The translations under genes were made by a program, and so were the position numbers. A stretch of DNA of 64,000 nucleotides from Avena insularis. Its lineage: Eukaryota; Streptophyta; Magnoliopsida; Poales; Poaceae. Where the stretch lies: the NCBI GenBank assembly GCA_023614405.1, contig JAJUPC010000234.1, positions 283,501 to 347,500 on the forward strand. The letters are read 5' to 3'. Shown one piece after another: positions 13,501 to 27,370 of the stretch. The number at the start of each line of letters is the position of its first letter. Positions within the stretch are counted from its first letter, which is position 1. The notes under the pieces are model-generated. The model worked only from the letters and a program-made list of their open reading frames with translations, had not been told where the DNA came from and searched no databases.

Positions 13501-15336
13501 ACTGGTGGATCCATATGTTGTATGTGAAAAGAAAACACATGAAATGACTCTAGTTGTTGTTAGTAAAAAAAGCACACATGCAATGACACTGGTTGTTGTT
13601 AGTAAAAGAACACACATGCAATGACACTGGTGGATCCATATGTGGTCTGAAGAGAACACACATTTCGGGACTCTTGTTGTTAGTAAAAGAACACACATGC
13701 AATGACCTTTGGTGGATCCATGTGGGGTCTCTGAAGAGAACACACATGCAATGGCTCTGCTTGTTGTTAGTAAAAATAACACACATGCAATGACCTTGGT
13801 GGATCCATATGTGGTATGTGAAAAGAACACACATTTCAATGACTCTGGTTATTGTGAGTAAAAAGAACACACATGCAATGACATTGGTGGATCCATAGGT
13901 GGATTGTGAAAAGAGAACACATGCAATGACACTGGTGGATCCATATGTGGTATGTGCAAAGAAAACACATGAAATGACTCTGGTTGTTGTTAGTAAAAAA
14001 AGCCCACATGCAATGACACTAGTGAATCCATAGGTGGATTGTGAAAATAACACACATGCAATGGCACTAGTGGATCCATATGTGGTATGTGAAAAGAACA
14101 CACATACAATGACTCTTGTTGTTGTTAGTAAAAAGAACACATGCAATGACACTGGTGGATTGTGAAAAGAGCACACATGCAATGACACTAGTGGATCCAT
14201 AGGTGGATTGTGAAAGAACACACATGCAATGACACTGGTTCTTGTTAGTAAAAAGAATACGCATGCAAGGACACTTGTGGATCCATAGGTGGATTGTGAA
14301 AAGAACACACATGCAATGACTGGTTGTTGTTAGTAAAAAGAACACGCATGCACTAACACTGGTGGATCCATAGGTGGATTGTGAAAAGAAAACACATGCA
14401 ATGACACTGGTTGATCATAGTAGAAAGAACACCCATGCAATGACACTGGTGGATCCCTGTGTGGTCTCTGAAGAGAACACACATTTCAATGACTCTGATT
14501 GTTGTTGGTAAAAAGACCACACATGTAATGACACTGGTGGATCCATGTGTGGTCTCTATATAGAACACACATGCAATGACTCTTGTTGTTAGTAAAAAGA
14601 GCACATGCAATGACACTAGTGGATCCATATGTGGTATGTGAAAATAACACACACGCAATGACTCTGGTTGTTGTTAGTAAACAGAACACACATGCAATGA
14701 CACTGGTGGATCCATGTGTGGTCTCTGAAGAGAACACACATTTCAATGACACTGGTGGATCCATATGTGGTATGTGAAAAGAACACACATGAAATGACAC
14801 TGGTGGATCCATAGGTGGATTGTGAAAAGAGAACACATGCAATGACACTGGTGGATCCATATGTGGTATGTGAAAAGAAAAGACATGAAATGACTCTAGT
14901 TGTTGTTAGTAAAAAAATCCCACATGCAATTACACTAGTGGATCCATAGGTGGATTGTGAAAAGAACACACATGCAATGGCACTAGTGGATCCATATGTG
15001 GTATGTGAAAAGAACACACATACAATGACTTTTGTTGTTGTTAGAAAAAAAGAACACACATGCAATGACACTGGTGGATCCTTAGGTGGATTGTGAAAAG
15101 AGCACACATGCAATGACACTAGTGGATCCATAGGTGGATTGTGAAAAGAACACACATGCAATGACACGGTTTGTTGTAAGTAAAAAGAACACGCATGCAA
15201 TGACACTGGTGGATCCATAGGTGGATTGTGAAAAGAACACACATGCAATGACACTGGTTGTTGTTAGTAGAAAGAACACACATGCAATGACACTGGTGGA
15301 TCCATGTGTGGTCTCTGAAGAGAACACACATTTCAA
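10581..15336 (+). repeat. 4.76-kb higher-order repeat, copy 3
   Basis: Anchors at 12,352 and 13,234 give blocks of 1,772, 882 and 2,102 bp, total 4,756. Private changes include gaagattacaatcat at the anchor monomer (near 12,334), an aaacacac insertion and gttttttgttag (11,140-11,170), and an indel-rich part at 13,600-14,420 with the unusual ttgatcatag (near 14,411). Confidence 0.9.
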
Positions 15337-18329
15337 TGACTCTGATTGTTGTTAGTAAAAAGAACACACATGCAATGACACTGGTTGTTGTTAGTAAAAA
15401 GAACACACATGCAATGACACTGGTGGATCCATGTGTGGTCTCTAAAGGGAACACACATTTCAGTGACTCTGGTTGTTGTTAGTAAAAAGAACACACATGC
15501 AATGACACTGGTGGATCCATGTGTGGTCTCTGAAGAGAACACACATGCAATGGCTCTGGTTGTTGTTAGTAAAAGGAACACACATGCAATGTACCTGGTG
15601 GATCCATTTGTGGTATGTGAAAAGAAAACACATTTCAATGACTCTGGTTTTTGTTAGTAAAAAGAACACACATGCAATGACACCAGTGGATGAATATGTG
15701 GATTGTTAACAGAGCACACATGCAATGACACTGGTGGATCCATATGTGGTATGTCAAAAGAAAACACATGAAATGACTCTGGTTGTTGTTAGTAAAAAAG
15801 CCCACATGCAATGACACTAGTGGATCCAAAGGTGGAGTGTGAAAAGAACACACATGCAATGGCACTAGTGGATCCATATGTGGTATGTGAAAAGAACACA
15901 AATACAATGACTCTTGTTGTTGTTAGTAAAAAGAACACACCTGCAATGACACTGGTGGATCCTTGATTGGATTGTGAAAAGAGCACACATGCAATGACAC
16001 TAGTGGATCCATAGGTGGATTGTGAAAAGAACACACATGCAATGACACTGGTTGTTGTTAGTAAAAAGAACACGCATGCAATGACACTGGTGGATCCATA
16101 GGTGGATTGTGAAAAGAACACACATGCAATGAGACTTGTTGTTGTTAGTAGAAAGAACACACATGCAATGACACTGGTGGATCCATGTGTGGTCTCTGAA
16201 GAGAACACACATTTCAATGACTCTGATTGTTGTTAGTAAAAAGAACACACATGCAATGACACTCGTGGATCCATGTGTGGTCTCTGAATAGAACACACAT
16301 GCAATGACTCTGGTTGTTGTTAGTAAAAAGAGCACACATGCAATGACACTGGTGGATCCATATGTGGTATGTGAAAAGAACACACATGCAATGACTTTGG
16401 TTGTTGTTAGTAAAAAGAACACACATGCAATGACACTGGTGGATCCATGTGTGGTATCTTAAGAGAACACACATTTCAATGACCTTTGGTGGATCCATAT
16501 GTTGTATGTGAAAAGAAAACACATGAAATGAATCTAGTTGTTGTTAGTAAAAAAGCACACATGCAATGACACTGGTTGTTGTTAGTAAAAAGAACACACA
16601 TGCAATGACACTGGTGGATCCATGTGTGGTCTCTGAAGAGAACACACATTTCAGGGACTCTGTTTGTTGTTAGTAAAAAGAACACACATGCAATGACACT
16701 GGTGGATCCATGTGGGGTCTCTGAAGAGAACACACATGCAATGGCTCTGCTTGTTGTTAGTAAAAATAACACACATGCAATGACCTTGGTGGATCCATAT
16801 GTGGTATGTGAAAAGAACACACATTTCAATGACTCTGGTTATTGTGAGTAAAAAGAACACACATGCAATGACATTGGTGGATCCATAGGTGGATTGTGAA
16901 AAGAGAACACATGCAATGACACTGGTGGATCCATATGTGGTATGTGCAAAGAAAACACATGAAATGACTCTGGTTGTTGTTAGTAAAAAAAGCCCACATG
17001 CAATGACACTAGTGAATCCATAGGTGGATTGTGAAAATAACACACATGCAATGGCACTAGTGGATCCATATGTGGTATGTGAAAAGAACACACATACAAT
17101 GACTCTTGTTGTTGTTAGTAAAAAGAACACACATGCAATGACACTGGTGGATTGTGAAAAGAGCACACATGCAATGACACTAGTGGATCCATAGGTGGAT
17201 TGTGAAAGAACACACATGCAATGACACTGGTTCTTGTTAGTAAAAGAATACATGCATGACACTAGTGGATCCATATGTGGTATGTGAAAAGAACACACAT
17301 GCAATGACACTGGTTGTTGTTAGTAAAAAGAACACGCATGCACTAACACTGGTGGATCCATAGGTGGATTGTGAAAAGAACACACATGCAATGACACTGG
17401 TTGTTGTTAGTAGAAAGAACACCCATGCAATGACACTGGTGGATCCCTGTGTGGTCTCTGAAGAGAACACACATTTCAATGACTCTGATTGTTGTTGGTA
17501 AAAAGACCACACATGTAATGACACTGGTGGATCCATGTGTGGTCTCTATATAGAACACACATGCAATGACTCTGCTTGTTGTTAGTAAAAAGAGCACACA
17601 TGCAATGACACTAGTGGATCCATATGTGGTATGTGAAAATAACACACATGCAATGACTCCAGTTGTTGTTAGTAAAAAGAACACACATGCAATGACACTG
17701 GTGGATCCATGTGTGGTCTCAAGAAAGAACACATTTCAATGACACTGGTGGATCCATATGTGGTATGTGAAAAGAACACACATGAAATGACACTGGTGGA
17801 TCCATAGGTGGATTGTGAAAAGAGAACACATGCAATGACACTGGTGGATCCATATGTGGTATGTGAAAAGAAAAGACATGAAATGACTCTAGTTGTTGTT
17901 AGTAAAAAAATCCCACATGCAATTACACTAGTGGATCCATAGGTGGATTGTGAAAAGAACACACATGCAATGGCACTAGTGGATCCATATGTGGTATGTG
18001 AAAAGAACACACATACAATGACTTTTGTTGTTGTTAGAAAAAAAGAACACACATGCAATGACACTGGTGGATCCTTAGGTGGATTGTGAAAAGAGCACAC
18101 ATGCAATGACACTAGTGGATCCATAGGTGGATTGTGAAAAGAACACACATGCAATGACACTGGTTGTTGTTAGTAAAAAGAACACGCATGCAATGACACT
18201 GGTGGATCCATAGGTGGATTGTGAAAAGAACACACATGCAATGACACTGGTTGTTGTTAGTAGAAAGAACACACATGCAATGACACTGGTGGATCCATGT
18301 GTGGTCTCTGAAGAGAACACACATTTCAA
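15337..18329 (+). repeat. 2.99-kb higher-order repeat, copy 1 (0.88 + 2.11 kb)
   Basis: Anchors at 16,217 and 18,329 give blocks of 881 and 2,112 bp. The markers of the 1.77-kb block (cgtgtatcc, aacaataacatac) are absent, so this unit equals the 4.76-kb unit minus that block. Its 15,590-15,720 stretch has several private substitutions, including a lost BamHI motif (gtggatgaatatg near 15,687). Confidence 0.88.
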
Positions 18330-21323
18330 TGACTCTGATTGTTGTTAGTAAAAAGAACACACATGCAATGACACTGGTTGTTGTTAGTAAAAAGAACACA
18401 CATGCAATGACACTGGTGGATCCATGTGTGGTCTCTAAAGGGAACACACATTTCAGTGACTCTGGTTGTTGTTAGTAAAAAGAACACACATGCAATGACA
18501 CTGGTGGATCCATGTGTGGTCTCTGAAGAGAACACACATGCAATGGCTCTGGTTGTTGTTAGTAAAAGGAACACACATGCAATGACCCTGGTGGATCCAT
18601 ATGTGGTATGTGAAAAGAACACACATTTCAATGACTCTGGTTATTGTTAGTAAAAAGAACACACATGCAATGACACTAGTGGATCAATAGGTGGATTGTG
18701 AACAGAGCACACATGCAATGACACTGGTGGATCCATATGTGGTATGTGAAAAGAAAACACATGAAATGACTCTGGTTGTTGTTAGTAAAAAAAGCCCACA
18801 TGCAATGACACTAGTGGATCCAAAGGTGGAGTGTGAAAAGAACACACATGCAATGGCACTAGTGGATCCATATGTGGTATGTGAAAAGAACACAAATACA
18901 ATGACTCTTGTTGTTGTTAGTAAAAAGAACACACCTGCAATGACACTGGTGGATCCTTAGGTGGATTGTGAAAAGAGCACACATGCAATGACACTAGTGG
19001 ATCCATAGGTGGATTGTGAAAAGAACACACATGCAATGACACTGGTTGTTGTTAGTAAAAAGAACACATGCAATGACACTGGTGGATCCATAGGTGGATT
19101 GTGAAAAGAACACACATGCAATGACACTGGTTGTTGTTAGTAGAAAGAACACACATGCAATGACACTGGTGGATCCATGTGTGGTCTCTGAAGAGAACAC
19201 ACATTTCAATGACTCTGATTGTTGTTAGTAAAAAGAACACACATGCAATGACACTCGTGGATCCATGTGTGGTCTCTGAATAGAACACACATGCAATGAC
19301 TCTGGTTGTTGTTAGTAAAAAGAGCACACATGCAATGACACTGGTGGATCCATATGTGGTATGTGAAAAGAACACACATGCAATGACTTTGGTTGTTGTT
19401 AGTAAAAAGAACACACATGCAATGACACTGGTGGATCCATGTGTGGTATCTTAAGAGAACACACATTTCAATGACACTGGTGGATCCATATGTTGTATGT
19501 GAAAAGAAAACACATGAAATGACTCTAGTTGTTGTTAGTAAAAAAAGCACACATGCAATGACACTGGTTGTTGTTAGTAAAAAGAACACACATGCAATGA
19601 CACTGGTGGATCCATGTGTGGTCTCTGAAGAGAACACACATTTCAGGGACTCTGTTTGTTGTTAGTAAAAAGAACACACATGCAATGACACTGGTGGATC
19701 CATGTGGGGTCTCTGAAGAGAACACACATGCAATGGCTCTGCTTGTTGTTAGTAAAAATAACACACATGCAATGACCTTGGTGGATCCATATGTGGTATG
19801 TGAAAAGAACACACATTTCAATGACTCTGGTTATTGTGAGTAAAAAGAACACACATGCAATGACATTGGTGGATCCATAGGTGGATTGTGAAAAGAGAAC
19901 ACATGCAATGACACTGGTGGATCCATATGTGGTATGTGCAAAGAAAACACATGAAATGACTCTGGTTGTTGTTAGTAAAAAAAGCCCACATGCAATGACA
20001 CTAGTGAATCCATAGGTGGATTGTGAAAATAACACACATGCAATGGCACTAGTGGATCCATATGTGGTATGTGAAAAGAACACACATACAATGACTCTTG
20101 TTGTTGTTAGTAAAAAGAACACACATGCAATGACACTGGTGGATTGTGAAAAGAGCACACATGCAATGACACTAGTGGATCCATAGGTGGATTGTGAAAA
20201 GAACACACATGCAATGACACTGGTTCTTGTTAGTAAAAAGAATCATGCAGTGACACTTGTGGATCCATAGGTGGATTGTGAAAAGAACACACATGCAATG
20301 ACACTGGTTGTTGTTAGTAAAAAGAACACGCATGCACTAACACTGGTGGATCCATAGGTGGATTGTGAAAAGAACACACATGCAATGACACTGGTTGTTG
20401 TTAGTAGAAAGAACACCCATGCAATGACACTGGTGGATCCCTGTGTGGTCTCTGAAGAGAACACACATTTCAATGACTCTGATTGTTGTTGGTAAAAAGA
20501 CCACACATGTAATGACACTGGTGGATCCATGTGTGGTCTCTATATAGAACACACATGCAATGACTCTGCTTGTTGTTAGTAAAAAGAGCACACATGCAAT
20601 GACACTAGTGGATCCATATGTGGTATGTGAAAATAACACACATGCAATGACTCTGGTTGTTGTTAGTAAAAAGAACACACATGCAATGACACTGGTGGAT
20701 CCATGTGTGGTCTCTGAAGAGAACACACATTTCAATGACACTGGTGGATCCATATGTGGTATGTGAAAAGAACACACATGAAATGACACTGGTGGATCCA
20801 TAGGTGGATTGTGAAAAGAGAACACATGCAATGACACTGGTGGATCCATATGTGGTATGTGAAAAGAAAAGACATGAAATGACTCTAGTTGTTGTTAGTA
20901 AAAAAATCCCACATGCAATTACACTAGTGGATCCATAGGTGGATTGTGAAAAGAACACACATGCAATGGCACTAGTGGATCCATATGTGGTATGTGAAAA
21001 GAACACACATACAATGACTTTTGTTGTTGTTAGAAAAAAAGAACACACATGCAATGACACTGGTGGATCCTTAGGTGGATTGTGAAAAGAGCACACATGC
21101 AATGACACTAGTGGATCCATAGGTGGATTGTGAAAAGAACACACATGCAATGACACTGGTTGTTGTTAGTAAAAAGAACACGCATGCAATGACACTGGTG
21201 GATCCATAGGTGGATTGTGAAAAGAACACACATGCAATGACACTGGTTGTTGTTAGTAGAAAGAACACACATGCAATGACACTGGTGGATCCATGTGTGG
21301 TCTCTGAGAAGAACACATTTCAA
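18330..21323 (+). repeat. 2.99-kb higher-order repeat, copy 2
   Basis: Blocks of 880 and 2,114 bp (anchors 19,209 and 21,323), in the same order as the previous copy. It shares derived markers with it, such as ctctgcttgttg followed by gtaaaaataac (near 16,745 and 19,737) and gttattgtgag (near 16,839 and 19,831). Confidence 0.88.
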
Positions 21324-23434
21324 TGACTGATTGTTGTTAGTAAAAGAACACACATGCAATGACACTCGTGGATCCATGTGTGGTCTCTGAATAACACACA
21401 TGAAATGACTCTGATGTTGTTAGTAAAAAAAAGCACACATGCAATGACACTGGTGGATCCATATGTGGTATGTGAAAAGAACACACATGCAATGACTTTG
21501 GTTGTTGTTAGTAAAAAGAACACACATGCAATGACACTGGTGGATCCATGTGTGGTATCTTAAGAGAACACACATTTCAATGACACTGGTGGATCCATAT
21601 GTGGTATGTGAAAAGAACACACATGAAATGACTCTGGTTGTTGTTAGTAAAAAAGCACACATGCAATGACACTGGTTGTTGTTAGTAAAAAGAACACACA
21701 TGCAATGACACTGGTGGATCCATGTGTGGTCTCTGAAGAGAACACACATTTCAGGGACTCTGTTTGTTGTTAGTAAAAAGAACACACATGCAATGACACT
21801 GGTGGATCCATGTGGGGTCTCTGAAGAGAACACACATGCAATGGCTCTGCTTGTTGTTAGTAAAAATAACACACATGCAATGACCTTGGTGGATCCATAT
21901 GTGGTATGTGAAAAGAACACACATTTCAATGACTCTGGTTATTGTGAGTAAAAAGAACACACATGCAATGACATTGGTGGATCCATAGGTGGATTGTGAA
22001 AAGAGAACACATGCAATGACACTGGTGGATCCATATGTGGTATGTGCAAAGAAAACACATGAAATGACTCTGGTTGTTGTTAGTAAAAAAAGCCCACATG
22101 CAATGACACTAGTGAATCCATAGGTGGATTGTGAAAATAACACACATGCAATGGCACTAGTGGATCCATATGTGGTATGTGAAAAGAACACACATACAAT
22201 GACTCTTGTTGTTGTTAGTAAAAAGAACACACATGCAATGACACTGGTGGATTGTGAAAAGAGCACACATGCAATGACACTAGTGGATCCATAGGTGGAT
22301 TGTGAAAAGAACACACATGCAATGACACTGGTTCTTGTTAGTAAAAAGAATACGCATGCAGTGACACTTGTGGATCCATAGGTGGATTGTGAAAAGAACA
22401 CACATGCAATGACACTGGTTGTTGTTAGTAAAAAGAACACGCATGCACTAACACTGGTGGATCCATAGGTGGATTGTGAAAAGAACACACATGCAATGAC
22501 ACTGGTTGTTGTTAGTAGAAAGAACACCCATGCAATGACACTGGTGGATCCCTGTGTGGTCTCTGAAGAGAACACACATTTCAATGACTCTGATTGTTGT
22601 TGGTAAAAAGACCACACATGTAATGACACTGGTGGATCCATGTGTGGTCTCTATATAGAACACACATGCAATGACTCTGCTTGTTGTTAGTAAAAAGAGC
22701 ACACATGCAATGACACTAGTGGATCCATATGTGGTATGTGAAAATAACACACATGCAATGACTCTGGTTGTTGTTAGTAAAAAGAACACACATGCAATGA
22801 CATCAGGATCCATGTGTGGTCTCTGAAGAGAACACACATTTCAATGACACTGGTGGATCCATATGTGGTATGTGAAAAGAACACACATGAAATGACACTG
22901 GTGGATCCATAGGTGGATTGTGAAAAGAGAACACATGCAATGACACTGGTGGATCCATATGTGGTATGTGAAAAGAAAAGACATGAAATGACTCTAGTTG
23001 TTGTTAGTAAAAAAATCCCACATGCAATTACACTAGTGGATCCATAGGTGGATTGTGAAAAGAACACACATGCAATGGCACTAGTGGATCCATATGTGGT
23101 ATGTGAAAAGAACACACATACAATGACTTTTGTTGTTGTTAGAAAAAAAGAACACACATGCAATGACACTGGTGGATCCTTAGGTGGATTGTGAAAAGAG
23201 CACACATGCAATGACACTAGTGGATCCATAGGTGGATTGTGAAAAGAACACACATGCAATGACACTGGTTGTTGTTAGTAAAAAGAACACGCATGCAATG
23301 ACACTGGTGGATCCATAGGTGGATTGTGAAAAGAACACACATGCAATGACACTGGTTGTTGTTAGTAGAAAGAACACACATGCAATGACACTGGTGGATC
23401 CATGTGTGGTCTCTGAAGAGAACACACATTTCAA
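21324..23434 (+). repeat. 2.11-kb higher-order repeat, copy 1
   Basis: One 2.11-kb block directly follows another with no 0.88-kb block between. It carries the same gtggggtctc, gttattgtgag and ctatatag markers as the 2.11-kb part of the longer units. Its first 110 bp (21,324-21,430) contain several small deletions. Confidence 0.88.
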
Positions 23435-25552
23435 TGACTCTGATTGTTGTTAGTAAAAAGAACACACATGCAATGACACTCGTGGATCCATGTGTGGTCT
23501 CTGAATAGAACACACATGCAATGACTCTGGTTGTTGTTAGTAAAAAGAGCACACATGCAATGACACTGGTGGATCCATATGTGGTATGTGAAAAGAACAC
23601 ACATGCAATGACTCTGGTTATTGTTAGTAAAAAGAACACACATGCAATGACACTGGTGGATCCATGTGTGGTCTCTTAAGAGAACACACATTTCAATGAC
23701 ACTGGTGGATCCATATGTTGTATGTGAAAAGAAAACACATGAAATGACTCTAGTTGTTGTTAGTAAAAAAAGCACACATGCAATGACACTGGTTGTTGTT
23801 AGTAAAAAGAACACACATGCAATGACACTGGTGGATCCATGTGTGGTCTCTGAAGAGAACACACATTTCAGGGACTCTGTTTGTTGTTAGTAAAAAGAAC
23901 ACACATGCAATGACACTGGTGGATCCATGTGGGGTCTCTGAAGAGAACACACATGCAATGGCTCTGGTTGTTGTTAGTAAAAAGAACACACATGCAATGA
24001 CCTTGGTGGATCCATATGTGGTATGTGAAAAGAACACACATTTCAATGACTCTGGTTATTGTTAGTAAAAAGAACACACATGCAATGACATTGGTGGATC
24101 CATAGGTGGATTGTGAAAAGAGCACACATGCAATGACACTTGTGGATCCATATGTGGTATGTGCAAAGAAAACACATGAAATGACTCTGGTTGTTGTTAG
24201 TAAAAAAAGCCCACATGCAATGACACTAGTGGATCCATAGGTGGATTGTGAAAATAACACACATGCAATGGCACTAGTGGATCCATATGTGGTATGTGAA
24301 AAGAACACACATACAATGACTCTTGTTGTTGTTAGTAAAAAGAACACACATGCAATGACACTGGTGGATTGTGAAAAGAGCACACATGCAATGACACTAG
24401 TGGATCCATAGGTGGATTGTGAAAAGAACACACATGCAATGACACTGGTTCTTGTTAGTAAAAAGAACACGCATGCAGTGACACTTGTGGATCCATAGGT
24501 GGATTGTGAAAAGAACACACATGCAATGACACTGGTTGTTGTTAGTAAAAAGAACACGCATGCACTGACACTGGTGGATCCATAGGTGGATTGTGAAAAG
24601 AACACACATGCAATGACACTGGTTGTTGTTAGTAGAAAGAACACCCATGCAATGACACAGGTGGATCCCTGTGTGGTCTCTGAAGAGAACACACATTTCA
24701 ATGACTCTGATTGTTGTTGGTAAAAAGACCACACATGTAATGACACTGGTGGATCCATGTGTGGTCTCTATATAGAACACACATGCAATGACTCTGCTTG
24801 TTGTTAGTAAAAAGAGCACACATGCAGTGACACTAGTGGATCCATATGTGGTATGTGAAAATAACACACATGCAATGACTCTGGTTGTTGTTAGTAAAAA
24901 GAACACACATGCAATGACACTTGTGGATCCATGTGTGGTCTCTGAAGAGAACACACATTTCAATGACACTGGTGGATCCATATGTGGTATGTGAAAAGAA
25001 CACACATGAAATGACACTGGTGGATCCATAGGTGGATTGTGAAAAGAGAACACATGCAATGACACTGGTGGATCCATATGTGGTATGTGAAAAGAAAAGA
25101 CATGAAATGACTCTGGTTGTTGTTAGTAAAAAAAGCCCACATGCATTTACACTAGTGGATCCATAGGTGGATTGTGAAAAGAACACACATGCAATGGCAC
25201 TAGTGGATCCATATGTGGTATGTGAAAAGAACACACATACAATGACTTTTGTTGTTGTTAGAAAAAAGAACACACATGCAATGACACTGGTGGATCCTTA
25301 GGTGGATTGTGAAAAGAGCACACATGCAATGACACTAGTGGATCCATAGGTGGATTGTGAAAAGAACACACATGCAATGACACTGGTTCTTGTTAGTAAA
25401 AAGAACACGCATGCAATGACACTGGTGGATCCATAGGTGGATTGTGAAAAGAACACACATGCAATGACACTGGTTGTTGTTAGTAGAAAGAACACACATG
25501 CAATGACACTGGTGGATCCATGTGTTGTCTCTGAAGAGAACACACATTTCAA
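23435..25552 (+). repeat. 2.11-kb higher-order repeat, copy 2
   Basis: 2,118 bp between anchors. Same marker order as the preceding unit. It is cleaner in its monomers, and an A-type gtggatcc is present (near 24,229) where earlier copies have gtgaatcc. Confidence 0.88.
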
Positions 25553-27370
25553 TGACTCTGATTATTGTTAGTAAAAAGAACACACATGCAATGACACTGG
25601 TGGATCCATGTGTGGTCTCTGAAGAGAACACACATGCAATGATTCTAGTTGTTGTTAGTAAAAAGAGCACACATGCAATGACACTAGTGGATCCATATGT
25701 GGTATGTGAAAAGAACACACATGCAATGACTCTGGTTGTTGTTAGTAAAAAGAACACACATGCAATGACACTGGTGGATCCATGTGTGGTCTCTAAAGAG
25801 AACACACATTTCAATGACTCTGATTGTTGTTAGTAAAAAGAACACACATGCAATGACACTGGTGGATCTATAGGTGGATTGTGAAAAGAACACACATGCA
25901 ATGACACTGGTGGATCGATATGTGGTATGTGAAAAGAACACACAAGCAATGACTCTGGTTGTTGTTAGTAACAAGAACACACATGCAATAACACTGGTGG
26001 TTCCATGTGTGGTCTCTGAAGAGACCACACATTTCAATGAAACTGGTGGATCCATATGTGGTATGTGAAAAGAACACACATCAAATAACTCTGGTTGTTG
26101 TTAGTAAAAAAAGCACAAATGCAATAACACTGGTGGATTCATAGGTGGATTGTGAAAAGAACACACATGCAATGACACTGGTTGTTGTTAGTAAAAAGAA
26201 CACACATGCAATGACACTGGTAGATCCATGTGTGGTCTAAGAAGAGAACACACATTTCAATGACTCTGGTTGTTAGTAAAAAGAACACACATGCAATGAC
26301 ACTGGTGGATCCATGTGTGGTCTTTGAAGAGAACACACATGCAATGACTTTGGTTGTTGTTAGTAAAAAGAGCACACATGCAATGACACTGGTGGATCCA
26401 TAGGTGGATTGTGAAAAGAACACACATGCAATGACACTGGTTATTGTTAGTAGAAAGAACACCCATGCAATGACACTGGTGGATCCCTGTGTGGTCTCTG
26501 AAGAGAACACACATTTCAATTACTCTGATTGTTGTTAGTAAAAAGAACACACATGTAATGACACTGGTGGATCCATGTGTGGTCTCTGAAGAGAACACAC
26601 ATGCAATCATTCTGGTTGTTGTTAGTAAAAAGAGCACACATGAAATGACACTGGTGGATCCATATGTGGTATGTGAAAATAACACACATGCAATGACTCT
26701 TGTTGTTGTTAGTAAAAAGAACACACATGCAATGACACTGGTGGATCCATGTGTGGTCTCTGAAGAGAACACGCATTTCAATGACACTGGTGGATCCATA
26801 TGTCGTATGTGAAAAGAACACACATGAAATGACACTGGTGGATCCATAGGTGGATTGTGAAAAGAGAACACATGCAATGACACTGGTGGATCCATATGTG
26901 GTATGTGAAAAGAAAACACATGAAATGACTCTGGTTGTTGTTAGTAAAAAAAGCCCACATGCAATGACACTAGTGGATCCATAGGTGGATTGTGAAAAGA
27001 ACACACATGCAATGGCACTAGTGGATCCATATGTGGTATGTGAAAAGAACCCACATACAATGACTCTTGTTGTTGTTAGTAAAAAGAATACACATGCAAT
27101 GACACCGGTGGATCCTTAGGTGGATTGTGAAAAGAGCACACATGCAATGACACTAGTGGATCCATAGGTGGATTGTGAAAAGAACACACATGCAATGACA
27201 CTGGTTCTTGTTAGTAAAAAGAACACGCATGCAATGACACTGGTGGATCCATAGGTGGATTGTGAAAAGAACACACATGCAATGACACTGGTTGTTGTTA
27301 GTAGAAAGAACACACATGCAATGACACTGGTGGATCCATGTGTTGTCTCTGAAGAGAACACACATTTCAA
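25553..27370 (+). repeat. 1.82-kb higher-order repeat, copy 1
   Basis: 1,818 bp between anchors. It retains the 3' part of the 2.11-kb unit (gttgttagtaga, catgtgttgtctc markers) but has a new 5' part. That part contains a D* monomer (gtaacaagaac, near 25,969) followed by gtggttcc, and the 36-bp D, both of which are hallmarks of the second half of the window. It therefore links the two superfamilies. Confidence 0.85.
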